The translations under genes were made by a program, and so were the position numbers. The notes below the pieces were generated by a model. It was not told the origin of the DNA, made no database searches, and saw only the letters and a list, made by a program, of their open reading frames with translations. Shown here piece by piece: positions 6,105 to 12,581 of a stretch of DNA of 12,581 nucleotides; the first letter of the stretch is position 1, and the number at the start of each line of letters is the position of its first letter. Source of the DNA: Candidatus Kapaibacterium sp. (GTDB taxonomy: Bacteria; Bacteroidota; Ignavibacteria; Kapaibacteriales; UBA2268); assembly GCA_028691175.1 (NCBI GenBank), contig JAQUZU010000029.1:1-12581 (forward strand). Reading direction: 5' to 3'.

Positions 6105-8261
6105 CTATTTCTTGTCGTAATCGACCGGAGTCGAAACAATTATATCGACTGTTCGGCTGAAAATTCTGCCTTCCGGCAATGAATTATCGTATAAAACTTC
6201 TTCCTCGCCACGTCCTTCGACTATCGCATCGCGTCTCCCAAGGGCTTTGTATGCAGATTCTGCACGTTTTAGAGAAAGTGCTTTGTTGCTCTTTTCATCG
6301 CCGAGTAAATCTGTATGACCAATGATTCTGATATTCGAATTCGGCTTGATGATTGATTTTACGCGGTCGATTGTTCGCAGATTGTACGGGCTTAAGTTGT
6401 CCGATACGAAGTCGAACAGCAGTAAACTAAATCGTTCAATTTCGAAATCGCCGATTTTCTCGGTGCGTTTTTTTTGCACAGTGATTTTGTTCAAATCAAA
6501 TTGCTTTTCTTTGCTGGAGAATTTACCTTTTTGTTTATCGAACAAATCAAGCGAGAAGAAAAGTGGCTTCTCGGAATTAAATCCTTCGTCAACGAGTGCC
6601 TGCAGGTTGATTTCGAGTTCTCTTGGCGGTTTGCCGGCACCTTCTTCGACTATGTTGGAGAATCCGGCTTCGTTTCTGTTGATTACATTTACGCGCCAGT
6701 CTTTAAATCCGGCTTCGGATTTCGATTCAATGATGAATTTTGCTTTCGGCGGTTGATTAACTACAGAAGTGTCGTTTATGAAAATCGGAGCTAAAATATC
6801 GTAGTTGTCGGAATAAATTTCCACACGGCGATTTTCCTCGGCTTTCTCAGGTTGATTAGCCGGATATGAGTAATTTTCCGGTAATTCCTGAGCATATACG
6901 AGCATTCGCGTGCGGTCGATTCCCCAGACAGACGACAAATAGTTTGCGACTTCGTTTGCACGGTTGCGGGAGAGAATTTCGTTCCATTTTTCTCCGCCGG
7001 TGTGCGAGTTGCAACCTTTCAGTGTGATTTTTGCTTCCGGATTGTTCGCAAGGCGATATCCGATAATATTTAAAATATTGTAATATGTTTCGATATTCGA
7101 TTTCTTGTATAATGATTTAATGTCGAAACTCTTAGCGTCTGCGATGTTCGTTTTGTGATAGCGTGCCGGAATTTCATACGAGAGGCTGTCGAAAAAGATA
7201 TAATTCAGCATCGGCTGGTTGCGATTGTCGATAAATTCTTCGGAGACGAAACGAGGCTGTTTAATGTCGTTGCCGTTCTCATCTACGCCTAGCACGTAAA
7301 TATTTCCGTAGAGTTCGTAATCTTTTGAGATAAAAAGTGTATCTGTTCTGCGGTGAATAATGCTGCTTACAATAGCATCTTTTGTTTCGGATTTAGACGA
7401 TATTGTCTCTATTTTGCCGACGCGTACTCCGTTTATCCCGTTACCGGAATTCACTATTGTAAGCGTATCGACAATTAACTGCTCGCTTGTTTCCCGGCGT
7501 TTTGCCGGCTCAACGTCGAATGCATATTTAAATGCAATCTGAGCCTGGAACTGGTTCATCCGCCAATCAATATCTTTGATATGGTCAGTTAATCCGAAAT
7601 TATAATATACTCCCGGCGAAATAAATACGTTATTGTTTTTATTAAGCGGAATATCATAATATGCTCCGAAATTTGCCGAAAGCATCATTGCCGGAACATC
7701 GTCGAAGCGTCCGGCGGTGTCGTTTCGGACGGCTTGATCGTCTGCCCAGCGATTATTCTGAAAAACGGCATCGGACGGAGAAGTAACGCTTTCAGCGTAT
7801 TCTGCACGCTCGCTTGCCAAGAAATTCATTCCTATGCCCGCTTGAAGATGAAAACCCTTGTAGAGGCAAAATGAAAAATTCGGCTCTAAGGTGAATACAT
7901 TTAGTTTTAATTTTAGACGGCGCTCAAATTCGCCGGCAACAATTACATCGTTTAGTAATAAATTGTCGTTATCTTTTTGATATAGTTCGGAATACCAGTC
8001 GCTAACAGTGAATTTTAGACCGAAATTAATATATTTGCTTAGCGGAAACTGTGCGAACATTCCGAGATTATAGCCTAAGCCGATGTCATTTTTAAATTCG
8101 GAATTTAATGCCGGAATAAGTCCCGGAACCTTGACCGGACTGAAATCCGTAATCATGGAGTTGACGTTCAGTCCACCGAATGCTCCGACCATCGGTTTGT
8201 CGTCGGCATTTGTGGCTGCCGCGAAACATAAAAAGCAAAGGAGGAGTATTATTTTTCGCAT
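6105..8261 (-). CDS. Outer-membrane beta-barrel protein with two OmpA-like domains
   Basis: I start at the ATG at 8261 because MRKIILLLCFLCFAAATNA then begins as a classic signal peptide, cut before DD. An in-frame ATG at 8282 would add 7 residues. The protein has 718 residues. A probable outer-membrane beta-barrel (about 21-248) has alternating strands and ends FKYAF. A linker and beta region (about 250-345) follows, then OmpA-like domain 1 (about 348-485, opening LNYIFFD), an Ig-like segment (about 504-598) and OmpA-like domain 2 (about 605-709). Domain 2 has GHTD with Asp651, LSLKRA with Arg666 and YDNSLPEGR, so peptidoglycan binding is likely. Domain 1 keeps Arg434 but has Ser419 in place of the Asp. 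The role is probably to tie the outer membrane to peptidoglycan, perhaps as a porin or a scaffold. It matches the domain order of the gene at 1-1545. It lies 86 bases downstream of flhA with no clear terminator between them. Confidence 0.9.
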   Translation of the reverse strand: MRKIILLLCFLCFAAATNADDKPMVGAFGGLNVNSMITDFSPVKVPGLIPALNSEFKNDIGLGYNLGMFAQFPLSKYINFGLKFTVSDWYSELYQKDNDNLLLNDVIVAGEFERRLKLKLNVFTLEPNFSFCLYKGFHLQAGIGMNFLASERAEYAESVTSPSDAVFQNNRWADDQAVRNDTAGRFDDVPAMMLSANFGAYYDIPLNKNNNVFISPGVYYNFGLTDHIKDIDWRMNQFQAQIAFKYAFDVEPAKRRETSEQLIVDTLTIVNSGNGINGVRVGKIETISSKSETKDAIVSSIIHRRTDTLFISKDYELYGNIYVLGVDENGNDIKQPRFVSEEFIDNRNQPMLNYIFFDSLSYEIPARYHKTNIADAKSFDIKSLYKKSNIETYYNILNIIGYRLANNPEAKITLKGCNSHTGGEKWNEILSRNRANEVANYLSSVWGIDRTRMLVYAQELPENYSYPANQPEKAEENRRVEIYSDNYDILAPIFINDTSVVNQPPKAKFIIESKSEAGFKDWRVNVINRNEAGFSNIVEEGAGKPPRELEINLQALVDEGFNSEKPLFFSLDLFDKQKGKFSSKEKQFDLNKITVQKKRTEKIGDFEIERFSLLLFDFVSDNLSPYNLRTIDRVKSIIKPNSNIRIIGHTDLLGDEKSNKALSLKRAESAYKALGRRDAIVEGRGEEEVLYDNSLPEGRIFSRTVDIIVSTPVDYDKK

Positions 8262-8347
8262 ATTCTTTATTTGTGTCCTCATCCTGTGATTAAATAATTA
8301 AATTGTCTTGACGTCCGAACTTCGAGAATATTGCACTATCCGGAAAT

Positions 8348-10471
8348 TTACATGTTAATTGTTGCCGTAATTTCGATATCGGTATCCTGCGGAATTTCAG
8401 TATAACTGATCACATTTACCATCGGGAATTGTGTGCGAATCAGTCGGGCAAAATACGGGCGAATTTGTGCCGCACAAATCACAACCGGCAAAAATCCGGC
8501 AAGCGAAATATCGTCGACTGCTTGCGATAAATTTTTGTTTATTAGTTTAATTGTTTCTCCGGAAAGTCCCATAGTAGGCGAAGTAACTGCCTGACTGCTA
8601 CTTGCAAGGGTGTTCGTAAGCGATTGCTCAAGATTCGGTGCAAGCGCGATGCAGTGAATTACGCCGTTCTGATCCTGATAAAGTTTCTTGATCGTTTCTG
8701 AGAGATTATGGCGGACATATTCAGTCAAAACATCTACATTTTTAGTTACTTTTGCGTATTCGAGTAGCGATTCGAGAATTACCGGCAAATCGCGCACAGG
8801 AATGCTTTCCTTCAGCAGATTTTGCATTACTTTCTGGACAATCGAAAGCGAGAGACTTTCGCTCTTTACCTCTTCGAGCAGAACCGGATATTCGCCTTTG
8901 AGGTTATCGACTAAGAATTTCACGTCTTGCCGTGTGAGCAATTTATCCGAATTTCGCCGGAGAAGTTCGGTCAGGTGGGTAGTCAGCACGGTTGCCGGCT
9001 CAACTACTGTATATCCCATTACTTCCGCATTTTCACGCTCATGTATGCTGATCCATGTTGCGGGTAATCCGAATACCGGTTCGGTAACTTTTAGTCCGGA
9101 GAGTTCGCCGTCGGCTGTTCCCGGATTCATTGCAAGCAGCATATTCGGATATATTGTGTTTCGGGCTATTTCGTTTGCCCGAATTTTGACAACATATTCT
9201 TCTGCGTCAAGTTGCAGATTATCGCGCACGCGTACCGGCGGAAGAATAATTCCGAGTTCGGTTGCAAGCTGCCTGCGTACGTTGGTGATGCGTTTGAAGA
9301 CGTCGCCTCCGCGAGTTTCATCGACAAGTGCGATCAGCGAATAGCCGAGTTCGAGCTCGACCGGATCGATTTTCAGCAGTTCCTCTACCGCTTGCTCTTC
9401 AGGCTTTGCCGGAGTTTCCTTGCTTGCTAATTCGTCTCGAAGTTTCTTGTCTTCTTCTTTTGCGATTGTTTTTCGTCGAGAATATGCCAAATAACCGGTA
9501 ATACCGGATAGTATGATAAACGGAATCGCCGGAAATCCCGGAATAATTGCGAATATAAGCATTGTGCCGGAGGAAATAGCCAATACTTTAGGTTTTGCAC
9601 CGAGTTGAGTTACTAATTCATCGCTTAATTTGCCGGTTGAAGCGGAACGCGTTACCACGATACCGGAGGCAACCGAAATCAGCAACGACGGAATTTGCGA
9701 GACTAATCCGTCGCCGATTGTAAGAATTGTATATATAGAAATTGCTTCGGTTAATTCCATGTCCAATTGCGTTACACCGATGATGAATCCGCCGAGAATA
9801 TTAATCGCCGTAATAATCAGGCCTGCAATTGCGTCGCCTTTGATAAACTTCGCGGCACCATCCATTGAACCGTAAAAATCCGATTCGCGATTCAAATCTA
9901 TTCGGCGCTGGCGGGCAGTTTTTTCATCTATGTATCCGGCATTCAAATCTGCGTCTATACTCATCTGCTTGCCCGGCAAAGAATCCAGAGAGAAGCGTGC
10001 CGCAACTTCCGCAATACGCGACGAACCTTTGATTACAACCAAGAAGTTGATCAAAAGCAGAATAAGGAAAATAATGATACCGACGACGTAATTGCCCTTA
10101 ATTACAAAACTTCCGAATGCCATGATTATTTCTCCGGCGGAAGCCTCGCCGAGAATAAGCCGCGTTGAAGCGACGTTAAGCCCGAGACGAAGCAATGTTG
10201 TAAGCAGCAAAATAGTCGGAAATGTTGAAATTTCCAGCGGATTAACCAAGTAAACCGATACTAAAAGTATCAGCACCGACAAAGCAATATTGAACGCCAA
10301 TAATATGTCTAACAGCATTGCCGGCAATGGAATTACCAGCAACCCTAAAATCATTATTACGCCGAATGCAAGCATAATATCCGGACTTTTCGTGATTGTA
10401 CCGAGAAAGCCGGAAGCAAGTTTCCCCGCTTGAGCAGGATTTTTGATCGCTATTTGTTTATTATTAGCCAT
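8348..10471 (-). CDS. flhA: Flagellar export apparatus protein FlhA
   Basis: Inner-membrane subunit of the flagellar type III export gate, which uses proton-motive force and receives substrate-chaperone complexes through its cytoplasmic domain. From the ATG at 10471 it has 707 residues, normal for FlhA. The frame is open to 10669, but that stretch lacks family similarity and crosses the terminator of the gene before it. Residues 30-330 hold about eight membrane helices. Family blocks are VIPLPAMLLDILLAFNIALS (46-65), RLGLNVASTRLILGE (95-109), the FHIPEP signature with SRIAEVAARFSLDSLPGKQM (151-170) then SIDADLNAG (171-179), and DFYGSMDGAAKFIKGDAIAG (198-217). A charged linker (about 331-365) leads to the FlhA-C domain. 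Flagellar FlhA is preferred over virulence SctV because the signature blocks are closest to FlhA and no injectisome gene is near, but no other flagellar gene is in the window either. A terminator separates it from the LysM gene, so it needs its own promoter in 10472-10612. I see no convincing one there; GAAATTTG about 30 bases before the ATG is a poor -7 candidate. Confidence 0.95.
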   Translation of the reverse strand: MANNKQIAIKNPAQAGKLASGFLGTITKSPDIMLAFGVIMILGLLVIPLPAMLLDILLAFNIALSVLILLVSVYLVNPLEISTFPTILLLTTLLRLGLNVASTRLILGEASAGEIIMAFGSFVIKGNYVVGIIIFLILLLINFLVVIKGSSRIAEVAARFSLDSLPGKQMSIDADLNAGYIDEKTARQRRIDLNRESDFYGSMDGAAKFIKGDAIAGLIITAINILGGFIIGVTQLDMELTEAISIYTILTIGDGLVSQIPSLLISVASGIVVTRSASTGKLSDELVTQLGAKPKVLAISSGTMLIFAIIPGFPAIPFIILSGITGYLAYSRRKTIAKEEDKKLRDELASKETPAKPEEQAVEELLKIDPVELELGYSLIALVDETRGGDVFKRITNVRRQLATELGIILPPVRVRDNLQLDAEEYVVKIRANEIARNTIYPNMLLAMNPGTADGELSGLKVTEPVFGLPATWISIHERENAEVMGYTVVEPATVLTTHLTELLRRNSDKLLTRQDVKFLVDNLKGEYPVLLEEVKSESLSLSIVQKVMQNLLKESIPVRDLPVILESLLEYAKVTKNVDVLTEYVRHNLSETIKKLYQDQNGVIHCIALAPNLEQSLTNTLASSSQAVTSPTMGLSGETIKLINKNLSQAVDDISLAGFLPVVICAAQIRPYFARLIRTQFPMVNVISYTEIPQDTDIEITATINM

Positions 10472-10612
10472 TATTTGATTTATGTGCGGTTTATATTCTG
10501 CAAATTTCCTTGCACAACTAAAACTAAAAACGCTTAAGTCTTTATATCTCAACAGAATATAGTATTTATCGTATATCCTGTTCGTTAATATAATGCAAAC
10601 GACTTGCCAAAA

Positions 10613-10647
10613 ACAAAAAAAAGTCCCGCCTTTTGGGCAGGACTTTT
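10613..10647 (-). terminator. Rho-independent terminator after the LysM gene
   Basis: AAAAGTCCCGCC (10619-10630) and GGCAGGACTTTT (10636-10647) pair with a single mismatch around a 5-base loop. The A-run at 10613-10622 becomes the U-tract on the - strand. It lies about 23 bases after the LysM gene's stop and uncouples flhA from the genes before it. Confidence 0.85.
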
Positions 10648-10669
10648 CAAAATTGGATACCGGAGGCAA

Positions 10670-11449
10670 CTATTTTGTTTCGGTTGCAGTTTCGGCAGCG
10701 GCAGCTTTGCGAGCGGCAGCGGCACGTTTGTTTCTCCAATATTTACGTTCAGCTTTAATTTCGTCGTCAGTTTTGTCGGCTTTTGCCGGAATAGTCAAAA
10801 CTTGTCCCGGATGAATAATATCAGGGTTGCGAATGATATCTGTATTTGCTTGCCAGATCTTAGGCCACATGAACGGATCGCCGTAATTGTCGATGTTTCC
10901 GGAGATGTTCCAGAGACAGTCTTTGTTTTCAGCCCAAGTACCGACTGTATAGCGTTTTACTGACGGGGTTCTGTAGAGACCCTTAATGTCGCGCTGAGTG
11001 GATACGATTCTGTCATAAAATTCCGGCAAAACGGCAATTTTTTGACCTTTAAGTTGTTGAAGCTCTGCATCGAGAGCCTTTACTTCTTCTACTCTTTCGG
11101 CGAGCACGTCGTTAGGCAGATTTTTCATGGAACGAACTTTGCCTTCGAGAACGCCGAGTTTTTGGCGGAATGCGGCAACGTCTGCTTCTGTAGCACCGAT
11201 TAAGTCGTAAAGCGATTTGTTGCAATCTTTAATTGCTGCAACTGTTTCTTCTAATTCTTTTTGCAGGCGAATGATGTCTGCATCGAGGTTTGTAAGAGTA
11301 TTAGTGAGATCTTGCACTTTCAGTGTGAACTCGTTGATTCTGACGACTGCTTCGTCTTTGGTCAGTTCGGTGTCCGGTTTATTATTTACCTGTGCATTCG
11401 CAGCAGTGGCAAATACCAGCGCCATAATTATATAAACAAATCTTTTCAT
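10670..11449 (-). CDS. Secreted coiled-coil protein with a C-terminal LysM domain
   Basis: A 259-residue exported protein. Residues 1-19 are a signal peptide (MKRFVYIIMALVFATAANA, cut before Q). About 28-160 is heptad-rich and probably a long helical coiled coil, with RLQKELEETVAAIKDCNK at 61-78. A LysM-like domain follows at about 165-221, from RYTVGTWAENKDCLW to PGQVLTIP, with WPKIWQAN at 195-202 typical of the fold. LysM domains bind the GlcNAc-containing glycan of peptidoglycan. The tail (about 230-259) is rich in Lys, Arg and Ala. It likely sits in the periplasm on the cell wall, with the coiled coil as spacer or partner-binding arm. It is 40 bases downstream of the lipoprotein gene, and the two share a similar stretch of coiled coil, so they are probably co-transcribed and may work together. 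Specific function unknown. Confidence 0.88.
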   Translation of the reverse strand: MKRFVYIIMALVFATAANAQVNNKPDTELTKDEAVVRINEFTLKVQDLTNTLTNLDADIIRLQKELEETVAAIKDCNKSLYDLIGATEADVAAFRQKLGVLEGKVRSMKNLPNDVLAERVEEVKALDAELQQLKGQKIAVLPEFYDRIVSTQRDIKGLYRTPSVKRYTVGTWAENKDCLWNISGNIDNYGDPFMWPKIWQANTDIIRNPDIIHPGQVLTIPAKADKTDDEIKAERKYWRNKRAAAARKAAAAETATETK

Positions 11450-11456
11450 TATATTT

Positions 11457-11460
11457 CTCC
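11457..11460 (-). promoter_or_regulatory. Ribosome binding site of the LysM gene
   Basis: On the - strand GGAG lies 7 bases before the ATG at 11449, an ideal spacing that supports this start. Confidence 0.55.
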
Positions 11461-11489
11461 GTTTTCAGTTTCAAAAAATTATAGATGGA

Positions 11490-11783
11490 TTAATTCTCAG
11501 GCCAAACATTGGGCCAATTTTTGAGTTTAGTTGTAACAAAAGCTTTTTTGTCGTTACAATCTTTAAGTTCGGCTTTTCTTGAACTGAGTTCTTTTTCCAA
11601 TCTGGATTTTTCGTCACGTTTCTTTTGAATTGATTCGTTTAAGCTTCTTTCCTGCATTCTTAAGTCTTTAAGTTGAGTTAGTTGTTCTTCTGTAATTTTG
11701 TTAGAACAACTCGAGAATACCAACGAAGCAGCTACAATAGCAACCATCGATGCTATACCCTTTGCTGAGTATCGTTTCTGCAT
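11490..11783 (-). CDS. Small coiled-coil lipoprotein
   Basis: I start at the ATG at 11783, since GGGAG lies 5 bases before it. An in-frame ATG at 11795 would add 4 residues and would itself contain that site. The product has 97 residues. The lipoprotein signal is a basic start (MQKRYSAKG), a hydrophobic core, and FSSC with Cys26 as the lipidated residue. The mature part is a charged helix (about 32-80), very likely a coiled coil, then a short tail KNWPNVWPEN. Its RLEKELSSRKAELKDCND (61-78) closely resembles RLQKELEETVAAIKDCNK in the next gene, 10 of 18 positions identical. The tail's WPNVWPEN also recalls WPKIWQAN of that gene's LysM domain. It is probably a membrane-anchored relative or partner of the LysM protein, in the same operon. 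There is no known family name I can give. Confidence 0.82.
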   Translation of the reverse strand: MQKRYSAKGIASMVAIVAASLVFSSCSNKITEEQLTQLKDLRMQERSLNESIQKKRDEKSRLEKELSSRKAELKDCNDKKAFVTTKLKNWPNVWPEN

Positions 11784-11788
11784 AATTA

Positions 11789-11793
11789 CTCCC
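11789..11793 (-). promoter_or_regulatory. Ribosome binding site that decides the lipoprotein start
   Basis: On the - strand GGGAG is followed by 5 bases and the ATG at 11783. It overlaps the alternative ATG at 11795, so the downstream start is preferred. Confidence 0.55.
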
Positions 11794-11805
11794 ATTTTTT
11801 TATTC

Positions 11806-11838
11806 GTAAATTATTTATTCTAATTATGTCCGCACAAT
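11806..11838 (-). promoter_or_regulatory. Possible promoter of the lipoprotein-LysM operon
   Basis: On the - strand ATTG (11838-11835) is followed by 21 bases and TAATTTAC (11813-11806). The layout fits the Bacteroidetes promoter, but the -7 element misses two of its six fixed positions. It is the best candidate in the 142-base gap, and the implied leader would still include the GGGAG site. Confidence 0.3.
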
Positions 11839-11843
11839 TGTGC
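11832..11843. promoter_or_regulatory. 12-base perfect palindrome, possible operator
   Basis: GCACAATTGTGC reads the same on both strands, is the longest such perfect palindrome I noticed in an intergenic stretch, and covers the -33 element of the candidate promoter. A dimeric regulator could bind there. Only its position supports this. Confidence 0.35.
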
Positions 11844-11865
11844 AGTTAAAATATTGACAAAAATC

Positions 11866-11886
11866 GGAAATTTATTTTTAATTTCC
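11866..11886 (-). terminator. Weak hairpin after the DHH phosphoesterase gene
   Basis: GGAAATT and AATTTCC (7 bases each, 7-base loop) lie 40 bases after the phosphoesterase stop. On the - strand the hairpin is followed by GATTTTTG. The stem has only two G-C pairs, so termination would be inefficient. Confidence 0.3.
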
Positions 11887-11925
11887 TAATTTTTTTTAAA
11901 ATTATTTCAAAATCTGTGAAACTTT

Positions 11926-12581
11926 TTACACATTTTTGAGTAAACAGCGAGTTTTTTGGACTAAATCGGCAATTAGTGCTTCTATATCAATGTTATACGC
12001 CTTTGCACCCGCGGCGTTGCGATGTCCGCCTCCGCCATAAGTCAGTGCGACTTGCCGAATATCGAGTTCGCCTTTCGAGCGAAACGACATTTTAAAGCCG
12101 TCTTCCTTTATCATTTCTGTAATCAAAATACCGACGTTTGTACCATCTATCATCAATGATTTTTCGGAAAAATTATTGAGATCTTCCGGAAAAACCTTCA
12201 AATTTATAAGGTCGTTGCGGCTAATGGTCATAATATTTAACTGCCCGTCGAGATAAAGCCGCGAACTTGCGAGAGTCCTGCCGAGCATAACAAAAATATT
12301 ATGCGGCATGGCATTATATAAATTATCGTAAATTACTTGTGTGTCTATCCCGAAACTCAGTAAATCTGCGGCGATTTTATGCGTCTCTGAAGTTGTGTTT
12401 CCAAAGCGAAATCCGCCCGTATCGGTAAGAATTGCAACGTAAATACAGAGTGCGATTACTGTATTCAGGTAGTCCGGATTGTCCGCGATAATCAGCCGAT
12501 AAATAATTTCTCCGGTGGCAGAAGCATCTGCATCTACGGCGTATAAATCCGCCATTTTTTCCGGATTGTGGTGATGATCGA
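11926..12581 (-). CDS. DHH/DHHA1 phosphoesterase, NrnA-like, 5' end outside the window
   Basis: The frame stays open past the ATG at 12555 to the window edge, and the extra residues spell DHHHNPEK. They include the metal-binding DHH motif that names the family, so that ATG is not the start. About 217 residues are visible: the end of the DHH domain, with SATGEIIYRLI and the conserved AILTDTGGFRFGNTTSE, then a DHHA1 domain ending GGGGHRNAAGA near the C-terminus. This order is that of NrnA-type enzymes, Mn-dependent cytoplasmic phosphoesterases that degrade very short RNAs (nanoRNA) and dephosphorylate pAp. Close relatives hydrolyse cyclic dinucleotides such as c-di-AMP or pApA. The missing N-terminal third prevents choosing between these. 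It is 142 bases upstream of the lipoprotein gene and is probably a separate transcription unit. Confidence 0.92.
   Translation of the reverse strand, partial: DHHHNPEKMADLYAVDADASATGEIIYRLIIADNPDYLNTVIALCIYVAILTDTGGFRFGNTTSETHKIAADLLSFGIDTQVIYDNLYNAMPHNIFVMLGRTLASSRLYLDGQLNIMTISRNDLINLKVFPEDLNNFSEKSLMIDGTNVGILITEMIKEDGFKMSFRSKGELDIRQVALTYGGGGHRNAAGAKAYNIDIEALIADLVQKTRCLLKNV

Noticed and set aside
8688..9344. A 218-codon open frame on the + strand, Ser/Arg-rich
   Set aside because: It lies wholly opposite flhA, whose conserved protein explains the sequence. The composition is what an antisense frame would give.
10505..10600. Flagellar sigma-28 promoter before flhA
   Set aside because: A TAAAG string exists on the - strand, but no GCCGATAA-like -10 follows at the right distance.
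10472..10669. N-terminal extension of FlhA to an upstream ATG at 10669
   Set aside because: The extra 66 residues have no FlhA similarity and the frame crosses the hairpin terminator of the LysM gene. The Met at 10471 gives a normal FlhA N-terminus about 30 residues before the first membrane helix.
11796..11925. Small RNA or tRNA in the AT-rich gap before the lipoprotein gene
   Set aside because: There is no cloverleaf or conserved RNA fold. Only a weak AT hairpin and the 12-base palindrome are seen.
1..12581. Very frequent CCGG and TCCGGA strings as a possible signal or uptake sequence
   Set aside because: They occur mainly inside genes and follow from strong use of CCG for proline and GGA/GGC for glycine. 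There is no fixed longer motif or strand pattern.

Overview
The window is a gene-dense piece of bacterial chromosome. It holds ten protein genes, two of them cut by the window edges. There is no RNA gene, insertion sequence, CRISPR array or prophage, and no stretch over 300 bases without a gene. Three signs point to the Bacteroidota/Chlorobiota (FCB) group: a near-perfect Bacteroidetes-type promoter (TTTTG, 19 bases, TAATTTTG) at 3686-3717, mostly weak Shine-Dalgarno sites, and beta-barrel/OmpA proteins of a style common in that group. A full-length flagellar export gene, flhA, argues against the classical non-flagellated Bacteroidia. It favours flagellated relatives such as Ignavibacteria or Kapabacteria. 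That placement is inference.

The left part (1-6050) is on the + strand. It starts inside an outer-membrane protein with duplicated OmpA-like domains. A sodium:amino-acid symporter follows 10 bases later, and truA overlaps the symporter's stop codon (ATGA). These three probably form one operon. Next comes a separate unit: the Bacteroidetes-type promoter, a small protein whose C-terminal 60% is mostly Asp/Glu, and a strong hairpin terminator. A GT4 glycosyltransferase begins only 14 bases after that terminator. It overlaps a HAD phosphatase by 17 bases, forming an envelope-glycan pair. A hairpin at 6053-6087 separates this strand from the genes converging on it.

The right part (6105-12581) is on the - strand. 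In transcription order it holds the 3' part of a DHH/DHHA1 (NrnA-like) phosphoesterase, a small coiled-coil lipoprotein, a secreted coiled-coil LysM protein, a terminator, flhA, and a second OmpA protein. The second OmpA protein has the same domain order as the first gene in the window.

The shared theme is the cell envelope. Two paralogous tandem-OmpA proteins and a LysM protein probably hold peptidoglycan, and the lipoprotein looks like a shortened relative of the LysM protein's stalk. A glycosyltransferase and a sugar-phosphatase-like enzyme make or modify surface glycan. FlhA needs partners encoded elsewhere. No complete new defence or mobile system is visible. The most unusual items are the self-contained acidic-protein unit, the asymmetric decay of the duplicated OmpA domains, and the lipoprotein/LysM pair.
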